Assembly: GCF_003751605.1 (NCBI RefSeq)
Contig: NZ_RJVJ01000001.1
Coordinates: forward strand, 1,612,001 to 1,676,000
Origin: Kitasatospora cineracea
GTDB taxonomy: Bacteria > Actinomycetota > Actinomycetes > Streptomycetales > Streptomycetaceae
Length of the DNA stretch: 64,000 bases
Reading direction: 5' to 3'
Both the position numbers and the translations under genes were made by a program. The notes beneath the pieces were generated by a model. That model was not told where the DNA came from, did not search any database, and saw nothing but the letters and a program-made list of their open reading frames with translations. Shown here in pieces: positions 8,521 through 17,036 of this stretch. The stretch's first letter is position 1; every line of letters starts with the position of its first letter.

Positions 8521-8993
8521 AAGACTCTCTTCAGGCGACTGGCGGCCGACTGCTGAATCCCCGTCATCGCAGGGTGAACCCGCCGCTCCCCCAAGCGGGA
8601 TGATCGTATCATCGGGCGAACAGGTGAACGATCGTCCACATCGGCGTGAAGATGCGTCTGCACCGGGGTGGACAAGGGGAGTTGGAACCGCAGGTCAGCG
8701 CCCTGATCGATCGTCAGTACCCGGTCCGACCCGGCCCCCGCGGCCGGCTCACCGCCTCCCACCGGGCCATTTATCACAGGGCGGGCCCCAGGCGGGGGAG
8801 CAACGCGCGAGTTCCGGGGTTTTTCCGACGCGGCGTCAAGAAGTGCGCCATCATGCGGTCCGGCCGGTACCGGCCGGAGAGCGCCACGCCGCGCAACCTG
8901 CCGTTAAGGTGCGGACACACGATCCACCCCTCCCGCCGCGGATCCGGGGGCCGCCCCCCGGACCGCCCCCGGGCGGCCGAGCACGAGGTCTCC
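8521..8993. promoter_or_regulatory. Divergent intergenic region between cvnA and hydrolase gene
   Basis: This 473-bp non-coding stretch must hold the conservon promoter and that of the gene at 8994. A perfect palindrome GATGAT-CGT-ATCATC occupies 8599-8613, a possible operator. The ORFs that cross it have poor codon bias and no ribosome binding site. Nothing else is recognised. Confidence 0.5.
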
Positions 8994-9539
8994 ATGGAAT
9001 CCGTCACGTACGTGCACCTCGCGGGAATCGGCAACTCCGGTCCCGGGCACTGGCAGTACCGCTGGCACGCCGCCGACCCGCGCGCCGTCTGGGTCGAGCA
9101 CGACTCCTGGGACGACCCGGAGCGCGACGCCTGGGTCGCCGACCTGGACGCCGCCCTGCGGCGCACCCCGGGACCCAAGCTGGTCGTCGCCCACAGCCTC
9201 GGCTGCAGCACCCTGGTGGAGTGGGCCGCCGACCACGCCGACCCGGACGTCGTCGGCGCGCTGCTGGTCGCCGCCCCCGACCCGCACGGCCCCGCCTTCC
9301 CCGCCGGGGCCACCGGCTACCACCGTCCGCGCCCCGCGCCGCTGCCCTTCCGCACCCTCGTGGTGGCCAGCGCCGACGACCCCTACGCCACCCTCGACCA
9401 CGCCCGGGCCACCGCCGCCGCGCTCGGCGCCGAACTCGTCGAGGCCGGCCGGCTCGGCCACATCAACGCCGCCTCCGGCCTCGGCGACTGGCCCGACGGC
9501 CGCCGGCTGCTCGGCCGACTGCTCCCGTCCTCCGGCTGA
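8994..9539 (+). CDS. RBBP9/YdeN-type alpha/beta hydrolase
   Basis: A 181-residue serine hydrolase of the RBBP9/YdeN (DUF1247-like) family. Visible are the N-terminal HLAGIGNSGPGHWQ oxyanion region, the nucleophile elbow VVAHSLGCSTL near residue 67, an acid in ASADDPYA near residue 122, and a His in GRLGHINAASGLGDW near residue 153. Together these form a complete Ser-Asp-His triad. GAGG lies six bases before the ATG at 8994, while the longer frame upstream is not gene-like. The natural substrate is unknown for most members. It stands alone, flanked by the divergent conservon and a convergent membrane-protein gene. Confidence 0.85.
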   Translation: MESVTYVHLAGIGNSGPGHWQYRWHAADPRAVWVEHDSWDDPERDAWVADLDAALRRTPGPKLVVAHSLGCSTLVEWAADHADPDVVGALLVAAPDPHGPAFPAGATGYHRPRPAPLPFRTLVVASADDPYATLDHARATAAALGAELVEAGRLGHINAASGLGDWPDGRRLLGRLLPSSG

Positions 9540-9572
9540 CCGCTCGTCAACGGCGGTCCGCGGGAGCCGGGT

Positions 9573-10190
9573 TCAGCCGCCGGCGCGCCCGGGCCCGTCG
9601 TCCGGGCCGGCGAGCAGGAACGGCAGCAGGCCGCGTTCCAGCAGGGTGCTGCGCCAGGCGGTGCGGGCGGCCGCGACCTGCTGCTCGTGCTGCGGGTCGC
9701 CGGCCGGGTCGGTGCGCCGCCAGGCGGCGGTGAGCAGCAGACCGAGCAGCCCGGCCAGCGCGCCGGCCACCGCGACGGCGACGGTGGTCCAGGCGGCGGC
9801 GCGCAGTTCCCCGGCCGGTCCGGCGTGCGGGCGGGACAGGTCGAGGACGGCGCCGAGCAGGAAGAACACGGCGGCGGCGCTGCCGCTGACGATCGGCACG
9901 ACCAGGGCCAGCGCGCCCAGCCAGCCGGTGAGCCGCTCGCGCCGGTCGGCGGTCCGGGCGGGCGGTGCGGGGACGGTGTCCCGGAGCCGCCGGTAGGCCA
10001 GGTACTCGGGTTCGGCGGCGGCCAGGATCCGGGCGGAGTGCTGCCGGGCCAGGGTGCGCAGCCGGGTGGTCCGCCGGGGGTCGTCGGCCAGCGCGGCGCG
10101 CACCGCCGGGTCGGCCAGGGCCCGGCCCAGGGCGTACTCGAAGTCGGCCCGGTCCTGCTGGGTGGGGCCGCTGCCGGTGTGCGGGTCCAT
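9573..10190 (-). CDS. Two-helix membrane protein of unknown function
   Basis: A 205-residue protein. The first 75 residues are charged and helical (FEYALGRALADPAVRAALADDP), reminiscent of a soluble N-terminal domain. Two membrane segments follow: ALALVVPIVSGSAAAVFFLLGAV near residue 92 and a long hydrophobic stretch near 130-155. The tail returns to the cytoplasm (QHEQQVAAARTAWRSTLLERGLLPFLL). It is not recognised as a named family. It is 84 bp downstream of the LCP gene on the same strand and could be co-transcribed with it. Confidence 0.7.
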   Translation of the reverse strand: MDPHTGSGPTQQDRADFEYALGRALADPAVRAALADDPRRTTRLRTLARQHSARILAAAEPEYLAYRRLRDTVPAPPARTADRRERLTGWLGALALVVPIVSGSAAAVFFLLGAVLDLSRPHAGPAGELRAAAWTTVAVAVAGALAGLLGLLLTAAWRRTDPAGDPQHEQQVAAARTAWRSTLLERGLLPFLLAGPDDGPGRAGG

Positions 10191-10274
10191 CGCCGCTGTC
10201 CCCCGTGAGTGGTGGAGTGCCCGGCGGTCGGCGCGGGCGGGGTCGGTGCGGGTGCGCGGGTGCGGTCGCGGGCT

Positions 10275-11789
10275 TCAGCCGTAGGTGAGGTCGGCGCAGG
10301 CGTCCTCGTCGGCGGAGCGGGCCTGGCTGACGCTGGTGGGCAGCGGGCCGGTGGGCACCGGCGGGGCGGCGGTGGTGCCGCCGCCGGCGGCGTAGTCGGC
10401 GCCCAGGGTGAGGGAGACGCCAGCCTGGCCGCCGGCCTGCAGGACGGCGCCGGGGAAGAGCGCGGCGACCTTCTCGGCCTTGGCCTTCTCGCCGGCCCCG
10501 TACTCGACCAGGGTGCTGCGGTGGGTGCGGGAGGAGGCGTTGGCCCGGCCGGTGACGGTGAACCCGGACTCCTCCAGGGCCTGGGCGGCCCGGGTGGTCA
10601 GCCCGGCGGTCTCGGTGCCGTTGTAGACGGCGACCCGGACGCCGGCGCCGTCGACCTCGGCGGGCGCGGTGGTGGTGGGCGCGGCGGGGCTCGGGTCGGC
10701 GGCGGCGGGGCTCGGGGCGGTGTCCTGCCCGTCCAGGGTGCGGTCGGCCTTCAGCGCGGCCCACAGCTGGTCGGCGTCGGGGTGCACCAGGGCGACCCGT
10801 TCGCCCTGGTAGCGCCAGGGCACGGTGAGGAACTTGATGTCGTGCAGGTCGAGGTTCTTGAGCGACATGGCGAAGTCGACCAGCTTGCCGGCCGAGCCGA
10901 GGCCCTCGTCCACGGTGAGCGCCTTGGTGGCGGCGTCGGCCAGCGGCAGCAGCGTGGTGGGGTCCATGCCCTTCGCCTTGACCTGCTTGATCAGCGAGGA
11001 GAGGAAGGCCTGCTGGCGCTTGGTGCGGCCGATGTCGGAGCCGTCGCCGAGGCCGTGCCGGATCCGGACGTAGTCGAGCGCGGCCTGGCCGGAGATGGTC
11101 TGGTGGCCCTGCTTGAACAGTTCCTTGCCGCGGTGCCCGAGGTTGGGGTCGAGGTCGCCCTCGTAGACGGCCTTGGGCAGGCAGACGTCGACGCCGCCGA
11201 CCGCGGTGGTCATGTCGGCGAAGCCCTGGAAGTTGACCACCATGGTGTGGTCGATGCGCAGCCCGGTGAGCTTCTCCACGGTGTTCTGGGTGCAGGCCGG
11301 GTTGCCCTGGTCGGTGTCGCCGACCGAGAAGGCGCTGTTGAACATGGCGCTGGGCTGGTCCTTGGTCCAGGTCTTGTTCGGCAGCATGCAGGGCGGGACC
11401 TCGACCAGCGAGTCGCGCGGGATGGACACCCCGACGGCGTGCTTGTGGTCGGCGTAGACGTGCAGCAGGATCGCGGTGTCCGAGCGGGCGCCGCCGTCCT
11501 GGCCGCCGCCGAGGTCCTTGTTGCCGCCCGCGCGGGAGTCGGAGCCGATCAGCAGCAGGTTGACGGGGGTGCGGCCCTCGGCGTCGGCACTGGCGGCGGC
11601 CGGGCGCTCCTTGCTGAGGCCGTCGCTGCCGAAGGTGCTCAGGTTGCCGTTGAGCCGGTAGTACAGCAGCCCGCCGGCCAGCACGGTCAGCGAGACGGTG
11701 CCCGCGGTGGTCCACAGCGCGATCCGCCGCACCCGGTGGCCGCGGCCGCGCGTGCTGCCGTGGCTGGTCCTCGCCCTGCGCGCGGACAT
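10275..11789 (-). CDS. LCP (LytR-CpsA-Psr) cell-wall glycopolymer ligase
   Basis: 504 residues. A short cytoplasmic basic N-terminus and one membrane helix (near residues 26-48) precede an extracytoplasmic LCP domain. Key motifs are LLIGSDSRAG, ARSDTAILLHV, SIPRDSLVEVP and DYVRIRHGLGDGSDIGRTKRQQ, whose Arg and Asp residues bind the polyprenyl pyrophosphate and magnesium. A C-terminal LytR_C domain (VRVAVYNGTETAGLTTRAAQAL) begins near residue 385. LCP enzymes attach teichoic acids or other polymers to peptidoglycan on the outer face of the membrane. Two inverted repeats lie upstream at 11821-11885, between it and the divergent sugar transporter. Confidence 0.92.
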   Translation of the reverse strand: MSARRARTSHGSTRGRGHRVRRIALWTTAGTVSLTVLAGGLLYYRLNGNLSTFGSDGLSKERPAAASADAEGRTPVNLLLIGSDSRAGGNKDLGGGQDGGARSDTAILLHVYADHKHAVGVSIPRDSLVEVPPCMLPNKTWTKDQPSAMFNSAFSVGDTDQGNPACTQNTVEKLTGLRIDHTMVVNFQGFADMTTAVGGVDVCLPKAVYEGDLDPNLGHRGKELFKQGHQTISGQAALDYVRIRHGLGDGSDIGRTKRQQAFLSSLIKQVKAKGMDPTTLLPLADAATKALTVDEGLGSAGKLVDFAMSLKNLDLHDIKFLTVPWRYQGERVALVHPDADQLWAALKADRTLDGQDTAPSPAAADPSPAAPTTTAPAEVDGAGVRVAVYNGTETAGLTTRAAQALEESGFTVTGRANASSRTHRSTLVEYGAGEKAKAEKVAALFPGAVLQAGGQAGVSLTLGADYAAGGGTTAAPPVPTGPLPTSVSQARSADEDACADLTYG

Positions 11790-11820
11790 GACGCCCCCTC
11801 ACCCGTTGCCGTCGACCGAA

Positions 11821-11840
11821 CTTCTACAAGGCTGTAGAAG
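11821..11840. promoter_or_regulatory. Inverted repeat, possible operator
   Basis: CTTCTACA-AGGC-TGTAGAAG, a perfect 8-bp palindrome 31 bp upstream of the LCP gene start and 172 bp upstream of xylF. It sits in the divergent promoter region and resembles a dimeric regulator site. The regulator is unknown. Confidence 0.45.
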
Positions 11841-11861
11841 TCGAGCGAAGCATACAAACCC

Positions 11862-11885
11862 GGACGGGTGAAGTCACACCCGTCC
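11862..11885. promoter_or_regulatory. Second inverted repeat in LCP/xylF region
   Basis: GGACGGGTG-AAGTCA-CACCCGTCC, a 9-bp perfect stem 22 bp beyond the first repeat. It could be an operator for either divergent gene, or a weak transcript hairpin. Confidence 0.4.
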
Positions 11886-12011
11886 TCGCCCGGTCCCCGG
11901 CGGACCGGCCGGACGGGGCGCCGCCACCCGCTCGGCCCAGCCCCGATCGTGGCGGCGGCCGAGCGTTCTCACACTCGGTGACGGGGGCGCCATCCACAGG
12001 AAGAGGGCATC

Positions 12012-13115
12012 ATGCACACCGGTCTCCGTCGGATCGCCGTCGCGGCCACCGCGGCCTCGCTCGCCGCGGGCCTGGCCGCCTGCGGCAGTGCCAAGCAGTC
12101 GTCCGGCTCCTCGGGCTCCTCCGGCAGCGCGAACCAGGCGGTGAAGATCGGCCTGCTGCTGCCGGAGTCCAAGACCACCAGGTACGAGCAGTTCGACCGC
12201 CCGCTGATCGAGGCGAAGATCAAGTCGCTGGCGCCGAACGCGCAGATCGACTACTACAACGCCAACCAGGACGCGACGCAGCAGCAGACCCAGGTGGACA
12301 CCGCGCTGACCAAGGGCGACCAGGTGCTGATCCTGGACGCGGTCGACTCCAAGGCGATCCAGTCCTCGGTGCAGAAGGCGCACGACGCGGGCGTCAAGGT
12401 GATCGCCTACGACCGGCTCGCCCAGGGCCCGGTGGACGCGTACGTCTCCTTCGACAACCACAAGGTCGGCGAACTGCAGGGCGAGGCGCTGGTCAAGGCC
12501 GTCGGCGACAAGGCGTCCAGCGGCCAGATCATCATGATCAACGGATCGCCGACCGACCCGAACGCGGCCGACTTCAAGGCCGGCGCGCACAGCGCGATCG
12601 ACGGCAAGCTGAAGATCGGCAAGGAGTACGACACCCCGCAGTGGGACCCGAACACCGCCAACCAGGAGGCCGCCGCCGCGATCACCGCGATCGGCGCCCC
12701 GAACGTGGTCGGCGTCTACTCCGCCAACGACGGCATGGCGGCCGGCATCGCCACCGCCCTCAAGGCGGCCAACCTGAGCGTCCCGCTGACCGGCCAGGAC
12801 GCCCAGCTCGACGCGGTGCAGCGGATCCTGGCGGGGACGCAGACGATGTCGATCTACAAGCCGTACAAGCCGGAGGCGGACGCGGCCGGCGAGATGGCGG
12901 TGCAGCTGGCCCAGGGCCAGAGCCTGGGCGCCTCGCTGAAGCCCACCACCTCGACCAACGGCAGCGGCACCAAGGTCGACTCGCTGCTGATCGCCCCGAC
13001 CGTGCTCACCAAGGACAACATCAAGTCCACCGTGATCGCCGACGGCCTGTACACCGCGCAGCAGATCTGCACCCCCGACTACGCCGCGGCCTGCCAGGCC
13101 GCCGGGATCCAGTGA
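12012..13115 (+). CDS. xylF: Sugar ABC transporter substrate-binding lipoprotein (xylose type)
   Basis: A 367-residue lipoprotein. The signal peptide ends in the lipobox LAAC (Cys near residue 21), followed by a Ser/Gly linker and a periplasmic-binding-protein fold of the XylF/RbsB class. The core includes VKIGLLLPESKTTRYEQFD, YNANQDATQQQTQVDTAL, VIAYDRLAQGPVDAYVSFDN and GVYSANDGMAAGIATAL. In S. coelicolor the equivalent xylFGH operon lies beside rok7B7, and the same arrangement is seen here. ATG at 12012 follows AGGAAGAGG. The protein captures the sugar outside the membrane for XylG/XylH. Xylose is inferred from synteny and family. Confidence 0.9.
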   Translation: MHTGLRRIAVAATAASLAAGLAACGSAKQSSGSSGSSGSANQAVKIGLLLPESKTTRYEQFDRPLIEAKIKSLAPNAQIDYYNANQDATQQQTQVDTALTKGDQVLILDAVDSKAIQSSVQKAHDAGVKVIAYDRLAQGPVDAYVSFDNHKVGELQGEALVKAVGDKASSGQIIMINGSPTDPNAADFKAGAHSAIDGKLKIGKEYDTPQWDPNTANQEAAAAITAIGAPNVVGVYSANDGMAAGIATALKAANLSVPLTGQDAQLDAVQRILAGTQTMSIYKPYKPEADAAGEMAVQLAQGQSLGASLKPTTSTNGSGTKVDSLLIAPTVLTKDNIKSTVIADGLYTAQQICTPDYAAACQAAGIQ

Positions 13116-13145
13116 CCGCCTTCCACCGGAGAGGAGGTGGTCGCG

Positions 13146-13928
13146 GTGGCGGGTGAGACCGTACTGGCACTGCGGGGCATCTCGAAGCGGTTCGGCGCCG
13201 TCCAGGCGCTCACCGGCATCGAGCTGGAGGTGCGGGCCGGCGAGGTGGTCGCGCTGGTCGGCGACAACGGCGCCGGCAAGTCGACCCTGGTGAAGACCAT
13301 CGCCGGGGTCAACCAGCCGGACGAGGGGGTCATCGAGTGGGAGGGCCGGCCGGTGTCCATCCACCGGCCGCAGGACGCCCAGCACCTGGGCATCGCCACC
13401 GTCTACCAGGACCTCGCGCTGTGCGACAACCTGGACGTGGTCGGCAACCTGTTCCTCGGCCGGGAGATCAAGCAGTTCGGGCTGGTCCTGGACGAGGTCG
13501 CCATGGAGAAGCGCTCCCGGCAGCTGCTGGACACCCTCTCCATCCGGATCCCCAGCGTGCGGATCCCGATCGCCTCGCTCTCCGGCGGCCAGCGCCAGGT
13601 GGTGGCGATCGCCCGGGCGCTGATCGGCTCGCCCAAGGTCGTGATCCTGGACGAACCGACCGCCGCGCTCGGCGTCGAGCAGACCGCGCAGGTCCTCGAC
13701 CTGGTCGAGCGGCTGCGCGACCAGCGCCTCGGGGTGATCCTGATCAGCCACAACATGGCCGACGTGATGGCGGTCGCGGACACCGTCGCGGTGCTGCGGC
13801 TGGGCCGCAACAACGGGGTCTTCGACAAGCACTCCACCAACCAGGAGCAGATCATCTCGGCCATCACCGGTGCCACGGACAACGCCGTGACCCGCCGGCA
13901 GGCCCGCGGTGAGGGAGGCGAGCGATGA
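13146..13928 (+). CDS. xylG: Sugar ABC transporter ATP-binding protein
   Basis: A single-nucleotide-binding-domain ATPase of 260 residues, half the size of enteric XylG, as usual in Streptomyces. Walker A is GDNGAGKST, the signature is LSGGQRQVVAIARAL, Walker B is KVVILDEPTAAL and the switch is LISHNM. It energises uptake through XylH. GAGGAGG at 13131-13137 places the GTG at 13146 at ideal distance; a GTG at 13137 is in frame but overlaps the ribosome binding site. The end overlaps xylH by four bases (ATGA). Confidence 0.92.
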   Translation: MAGETVLALRGISKRFGAVQALTGIELEVRAGEVVALVGDNGAGKSTLVKTIAGVNQPDEGVIEWEGRPVSIHRPQDAQHLGIATVYQDLALCDNLDVVGNLFLGREIKQFGLVLDEVAMEKRSRQLLDTLSIRIPSVRIPIASLSGGQRQVVAIARALIGSPKVVILDEPTAALGVEQTAQVLDLVERLRDQRLGVILISHNMADVMAVADTVAVLRLGRNNGVFDKHSTNQEQIISAITGATDNAVTRRQARGEGGER

Positions 13929-15244
13929 GCGGGAACACCCCGGAGCCCGAGCACCGGCCGCTGCCCGAGGACTCCATGCCGACCGGCGGCGTCAACGCGC
14001 CCGTGCCGGTCGCCGCGGAGGCCACCCCGGCCGTCGACCCGCGGCTGATCGTCCGGCAGGAGGGCCTCAAGGGCTACCTGATCGAGTTCAAGCGGCGGCT
14101 GACCAGCGGCGAGCTCGGCTCGGCCCCGGTGGTGGTCGCGCTGATCGTCATCTGGGCCGTGTTCGGCTCGCTGAACAGCAGCTTCCTGTCCGCGCAGAAC
14201 CTCTCCAACCTCTCCCAGCAGATCGTCGGCACCGGCATGATCGCGCTCGGCGTGGTGTTCGTGCTGCTGCTCGGCGAGATCGACCTGTCGGTCGGCTCGG
14301 TCAGCGGCCTGTGCGCGGCGATCTTCGCGGTCATGAACGTCACCCACGGCGTCAACCAGTGGGTGGCGCTGCTGTCCGCGCTGGTCGGCGGCGCGGTGGT
14401 CGGCCTGGTGCAGGGCCTGTTCTTCGCCAAGGTCGGCGTCCCGGCGTTCGTCGTCACCCTGGCCGGCAACCTCGGCTGGAACGGCCTGATGCTGCAGATC
14501 CTGGGCGCCAGCGGCACCGTCAACCTGTCCGGCAAGGACATCGTCTCCCGGCTGTACTCCACCATCTACGGGCAGCAGATCGCCGCCTACGGACTGGCGG
14601 CGGCCGGCGTGGTGCTCTTCCTCGGCTCCTCGCTGCTGGACACCCGGCGGCGCAAGGCGGCCGGGGTCCCGTACCGGACGCTCACCGACATCCTGGTGCG
14701 CAGCGCGGCGCTGGCCGTGGTCGGGTTCCTGGTGGCCTGGACGCTCAACCAGTACAAGGGGCTGCCGCTGGCGCTGCTGGTGTTCGTGGTCTTCGTGGTG
14801 GTGCTGGAGTTCGTGCTGCGCCGCACCCCGTACGGGCGGAAGGTGTTCGCGCTGGGCGGGAACATCGAGGGCGCCCGGCGGGCCGGCATCAACGTCTCGT
14901 TGGTGCGGATCACGGTGTTCATGATCTGTTCCACCATGGCGGCGATCGGCGGCCTGTTCCTGGCCGCGCAGATCCAGTCGGCCTCGCAGACCTCCGGCGG
15001 CGGCAACCTGCTGATGAACGCCATCGCGGCGGCCGTCATCGGCGGCACCAGCCTGTTCGGCGGGCGGGGGTCGACCTGGTCGGCGCTGCTCGGTGCGCTG
15101 GTGATCGGCTCGATCCAGTCCGGGATGAACATCCAGGGCCTGAGCAACGCGATCCAGTTCATGATCACCGGTGCGGTGCTGCTGGCCGCCGTGGTGATCG
15201 ACTCGCTGGCGCGGCGGACCCAGAAGTCGGCCGGGCGGGCGTAG
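13925..15244 (+). CDS. xylH: Sugar ABC transporter permease
   Basis: A 439-residue permease of the ribose/xylose branch with about ten membrane segments, for example ALIVIWAVFGSLNSSFLS, GMIALGVVFVLLLGEIDLSVGS and ALLGALVIGSIQSGMNIQG. The EIDLSVGS and GxxSLFGGRGS motifs are family hallmarks. About 55 N-terminal residues are cytoplasmic and polar. It is translationally coupled to xylG through ATGA. A bidirectional hairpin terminator follows at 15261-15294. Confidence 0.92.
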   Translation: MSGNTPEPEHRPLPEDSMPTGGVNAPVPVAAEATPAVDPRLIVRQEGLKGYLIEFKRRLTSGELGSAPVVVALIVIWAVFGSLNSSFLSAQNLSNLSQQIVGTGMIALGVVFVLLLGEIDLSVGSVSGLCAAIFAVMNVTHGVNQWVALLSALVGGAVVGLVQGLFFAKVGVPAFVVTLAGNLGWNGLMLQILGASGTVNLSGKDIVSRLYSTIYGQQIAAYGLAAAGVVLFLGSSLLDTRRRKAAGVPYRTLTDILVRSAALAVVGFLVAWTLNQYKGLPLALLVFVVFVVVLEFVLRRTPYGRKVFALGGNIEGARRAGINVSLVRITVFMICSTMAAIGGLFLAAQIQSASQTSGGGNLLMNAIAAAVIGGTSLFGGRGSTWSALLGALVIGSIQSGMNIQGLSNAIQFMITGAVLLAAVVIDSLARRTQKSAGRA

Positions 15245-15260
15245 CGCCTCCGAGCGGCGA

Positions 15261-15294
15261 GATCCCCCGTGGGCCCGGTGGCCGGCGGGGGATC
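15261..15294. terminator. Bidirectional hairpin terminator
   Basis: GATCCCCCG/CGGGGGATC, a perfect 9-bp stem with a 16-nt GC-rich loop, lies between the convergent xylH and the small gene that stops at 15293. Confidence 0.7.
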
Positions 15295-15520
15295 AGTGCG
15301 TGCGGAGCAGTCCCAGGTGGACCACGGTGACCTGGGCCAGGTCCAGGTCGGCGTCGCGGCGGTGGCGGCGGGCCTCGGCCGACTCGGCGCGCTCGATCGC
15401 CTCGCGGCGGGCGTCCTCCTCGGCGGCGGCGTCCACGATGAACAGGTGGCGGCCGGAGCGGATCTCGTTGGCGTGCGGAATCTCGACGCACCAGCGATGA
15501 CGGCTCTGGGTGGCGTTCAT
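15293..15520 (-). CDS. Small hypothetical protein between xylH and rok7B7
   Basis: A 75-residue basic/acidic helical protein, MNATQSRHRWCVEIPHANEI at the N-terminus, then an Ala/Arg/Glu-rich helix. The ATG at 15520 has a good GAGGAAGG ribosome binding site. It faces away from the ROK gene and converges on xylH. No domain is recognised. Its position inside a sugar-regulation locus makes a regulatory or accessory role possible, but that is a guess. Confidence 0.7.
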   Translation of the reverse strand: MNATQSRHRWCVEIPHANEIRSGRHLFIVDAAAEEDARREAIERAESAEARRHRRDADLDLAQVTVVHLGLLRTH

Positions 15521-15680
15521 CGGCCTTCCTCTCCCGGCGCGTCCTCGTACCGGCACATGAGGTACTACTGCTGCCCTAGACCATAGGTATAGGCCAATTC
15601 GTCCGTCAAGAGGACGAGCAGAATGTCAAATAATCCGTTCAACGGTGAAAATGGTCGGCGAGTCCGCTACCGTTCCGTGC

Positions 15681-16868
15681 ATGACAGCCCCCGCCGCCCC
15701 GGCCCCCTCGGCCCGCCGCCTGCGCACCCGGGCCGCCCTGCTCGCCGTCCTCGGCGAGCACGGCACGCTCAGCCGCACCGAGATCAGCCGGCTCACCGGG
15801 CTCTCCCGCTCCGCCGTCAGCAGCGCCGTCACCGACCTGCTCGACGAAGGGCTCGTCAGCGAGACCACCGCCACCGCGGCGACGACCGCCGGCCGCGGCC
15901 GCCGCGCCGCCGCCGTCACCCTGCGCCGCGCCCACGCCCTGGTGCTCGCCTTCGACTTCGGCCACACCCACGTCACCGCCGCCGTCGCCGACACCTCCGG
16001 CACCGTCCTCGGCGAAGCCGCCGCCCACCTCGACGTCGACAACCACCCGCGCGAAGTCCTCGAAGCCGCCGGGACGCTCGCCCGCCAGGCCCTCGACGCC
16101 GCCGGACACCGCCTCGACGAGATCACCGCCATCGCCGCCGGCATCCCCGGCGCCCTCGACACCCGCACCAACGTGGTCCGCGCCCCCTCCACCCTCTCCC
16201 AGTGGATCGGCATGGACCCCGCCGCCGAACTCGGCCGGGTCTTCGACCGGCCCGTCACGGTCGGCAACGACGCCGAGATGGGCGCCCGCGGGGAACGCGC
16301 CCACGGCACCGGCGGCACCGTCAACGACCTCGTCTACGTCAAGGCCTCCACCGGCATCGGCGCCGGACTCCTGCTCGACGGACGCATCTACCGCGGCGCC
16401 AGCGGCATCTCCGGCGAGATCGGCCACATCCAGCTCCCCGACACCGGCACCTGGTGCCGCTGCGGCAACCGCGGCTGCCTGGAGTCCGTCGCCTCCATCG
16501 TCGAGGTCCGCCGCCGCCTGGCCCACGTCCTCGCCCCAGGCGCCCGCCCCGGCGAACACGTCGACCTCCCGCCGCTCGACCGGCTCGCCGACATCCCGGC
16601 CGCCGCCCGCGTCATCGGCGAAGCCGGCCGCACCATCGGCCGCGTCCTCGCCGACCTGGTCAACTGCCTCAACCCCGCCGCCATCGTCATCGGCGGCGAA
16701 CTCGGCCAGGCCGGCGCCCCGCTCGTCCACGGCATCCGCGAGTCGGTGGACCGCTACGCCCAGCCCGCCGTCGCCGAAGCCGTCGAGATCCGGGCCAGCC
16801 GGCTCGGGCTGCGCTCGGAGCTGTACGGGGCGATCGACGCGGCGGTGGCGGCGGCGGTCGGGGGGTGA
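15681..16868 (+). CDS. rok7B7: ROK-family transcriptional regulator
   Basis: 395 residues. An N-terminal winged helix (GTLSRTEISRLTGLSRSAVSSAVTDLL, about residues 32-60) is followed by a sugar-kinase-like ROK fold. The latter has AFDFGHTHVTAAV, the ROK signature GEIGHIQLP, and the zinc motif CRCGNRGCLE near residue 262. In S. coelicolor Rok7B7 (SCO6008) lies beside xylFGH and affects xylose transport, carbon control and antibiotic production; synteny supports orthology. A GTG at 15645 is also in frame, but ATG at 15681 directly precedes the conserved region; neither has a strong ribosome binding site. Sequence before it (15553-15640) is unusually AT-rich, probably the promoter. Confidence 0.88.
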   Translation: MTAPAAPAPSARRLRTRAALLAVLGEHGTLSRTEISRLTGLSRSAVSSAVTDLLDEGLVSETTATAATTAGRGRRAAAVTLRRAHALVLAFDFGHTHVTAAVADTSGTVLGEAAAHLDVDNHPREVLEAAGTLARQALDAAGHRLDEITAIAAGIPGALDTRTNVVRAPSTLSQWIGMDPAAELGRVFDRPVTVGNDAEMGARGERAHGTGGTVNDLVYVKASTGIGAGLLLDGRIYRGASGISGEIGHIQLPDTGTWCRCGNRGCLESVASIVEVRRRLAHVLAPGARPGEHVDLPPLDRLADIPAAARVIGEAGRTIGRVLADLVNCLNPAAIVIGGELGQAGAPLVHGIRESVDRYAQPAVAEAVEIRASRLGLRSELYGAIDAAVAAAVGG

Positions 16869-17036
16869 AGGCCGCTGCGCGGGGCCGGCGGGGGAGAGGG
16901 GCTCCTGGGGCCGTCGAGGGCCGGGTGGCGGGGGAGAGGGGTTTTCCGGGGCCGTCGCGAACTGGGCAGGCCGGCTCGGGCTGCGCTGCGGGTGGTGCGA
17001 GGTGGTACGCGGCGGGGCGAAGGCCGCTGCGCGGGG
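16867..17036. repeat. Intergenic region bounded by 19-bp direct repeats, with internal tandem repeat
   Basis: GAAGGCCGCTGCGCGGGGC occurs at 16867-16885 and again at 17018-17036, bounding the rok7B7-sigma interval. Inside, GGCGGGGGAGAGGGG followed by a variable 8-10 bp and GGGGCCGTCG is repeated at 16887-16916 and 16927-16957. Both flanking genes end here. Confidence 0.6.
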
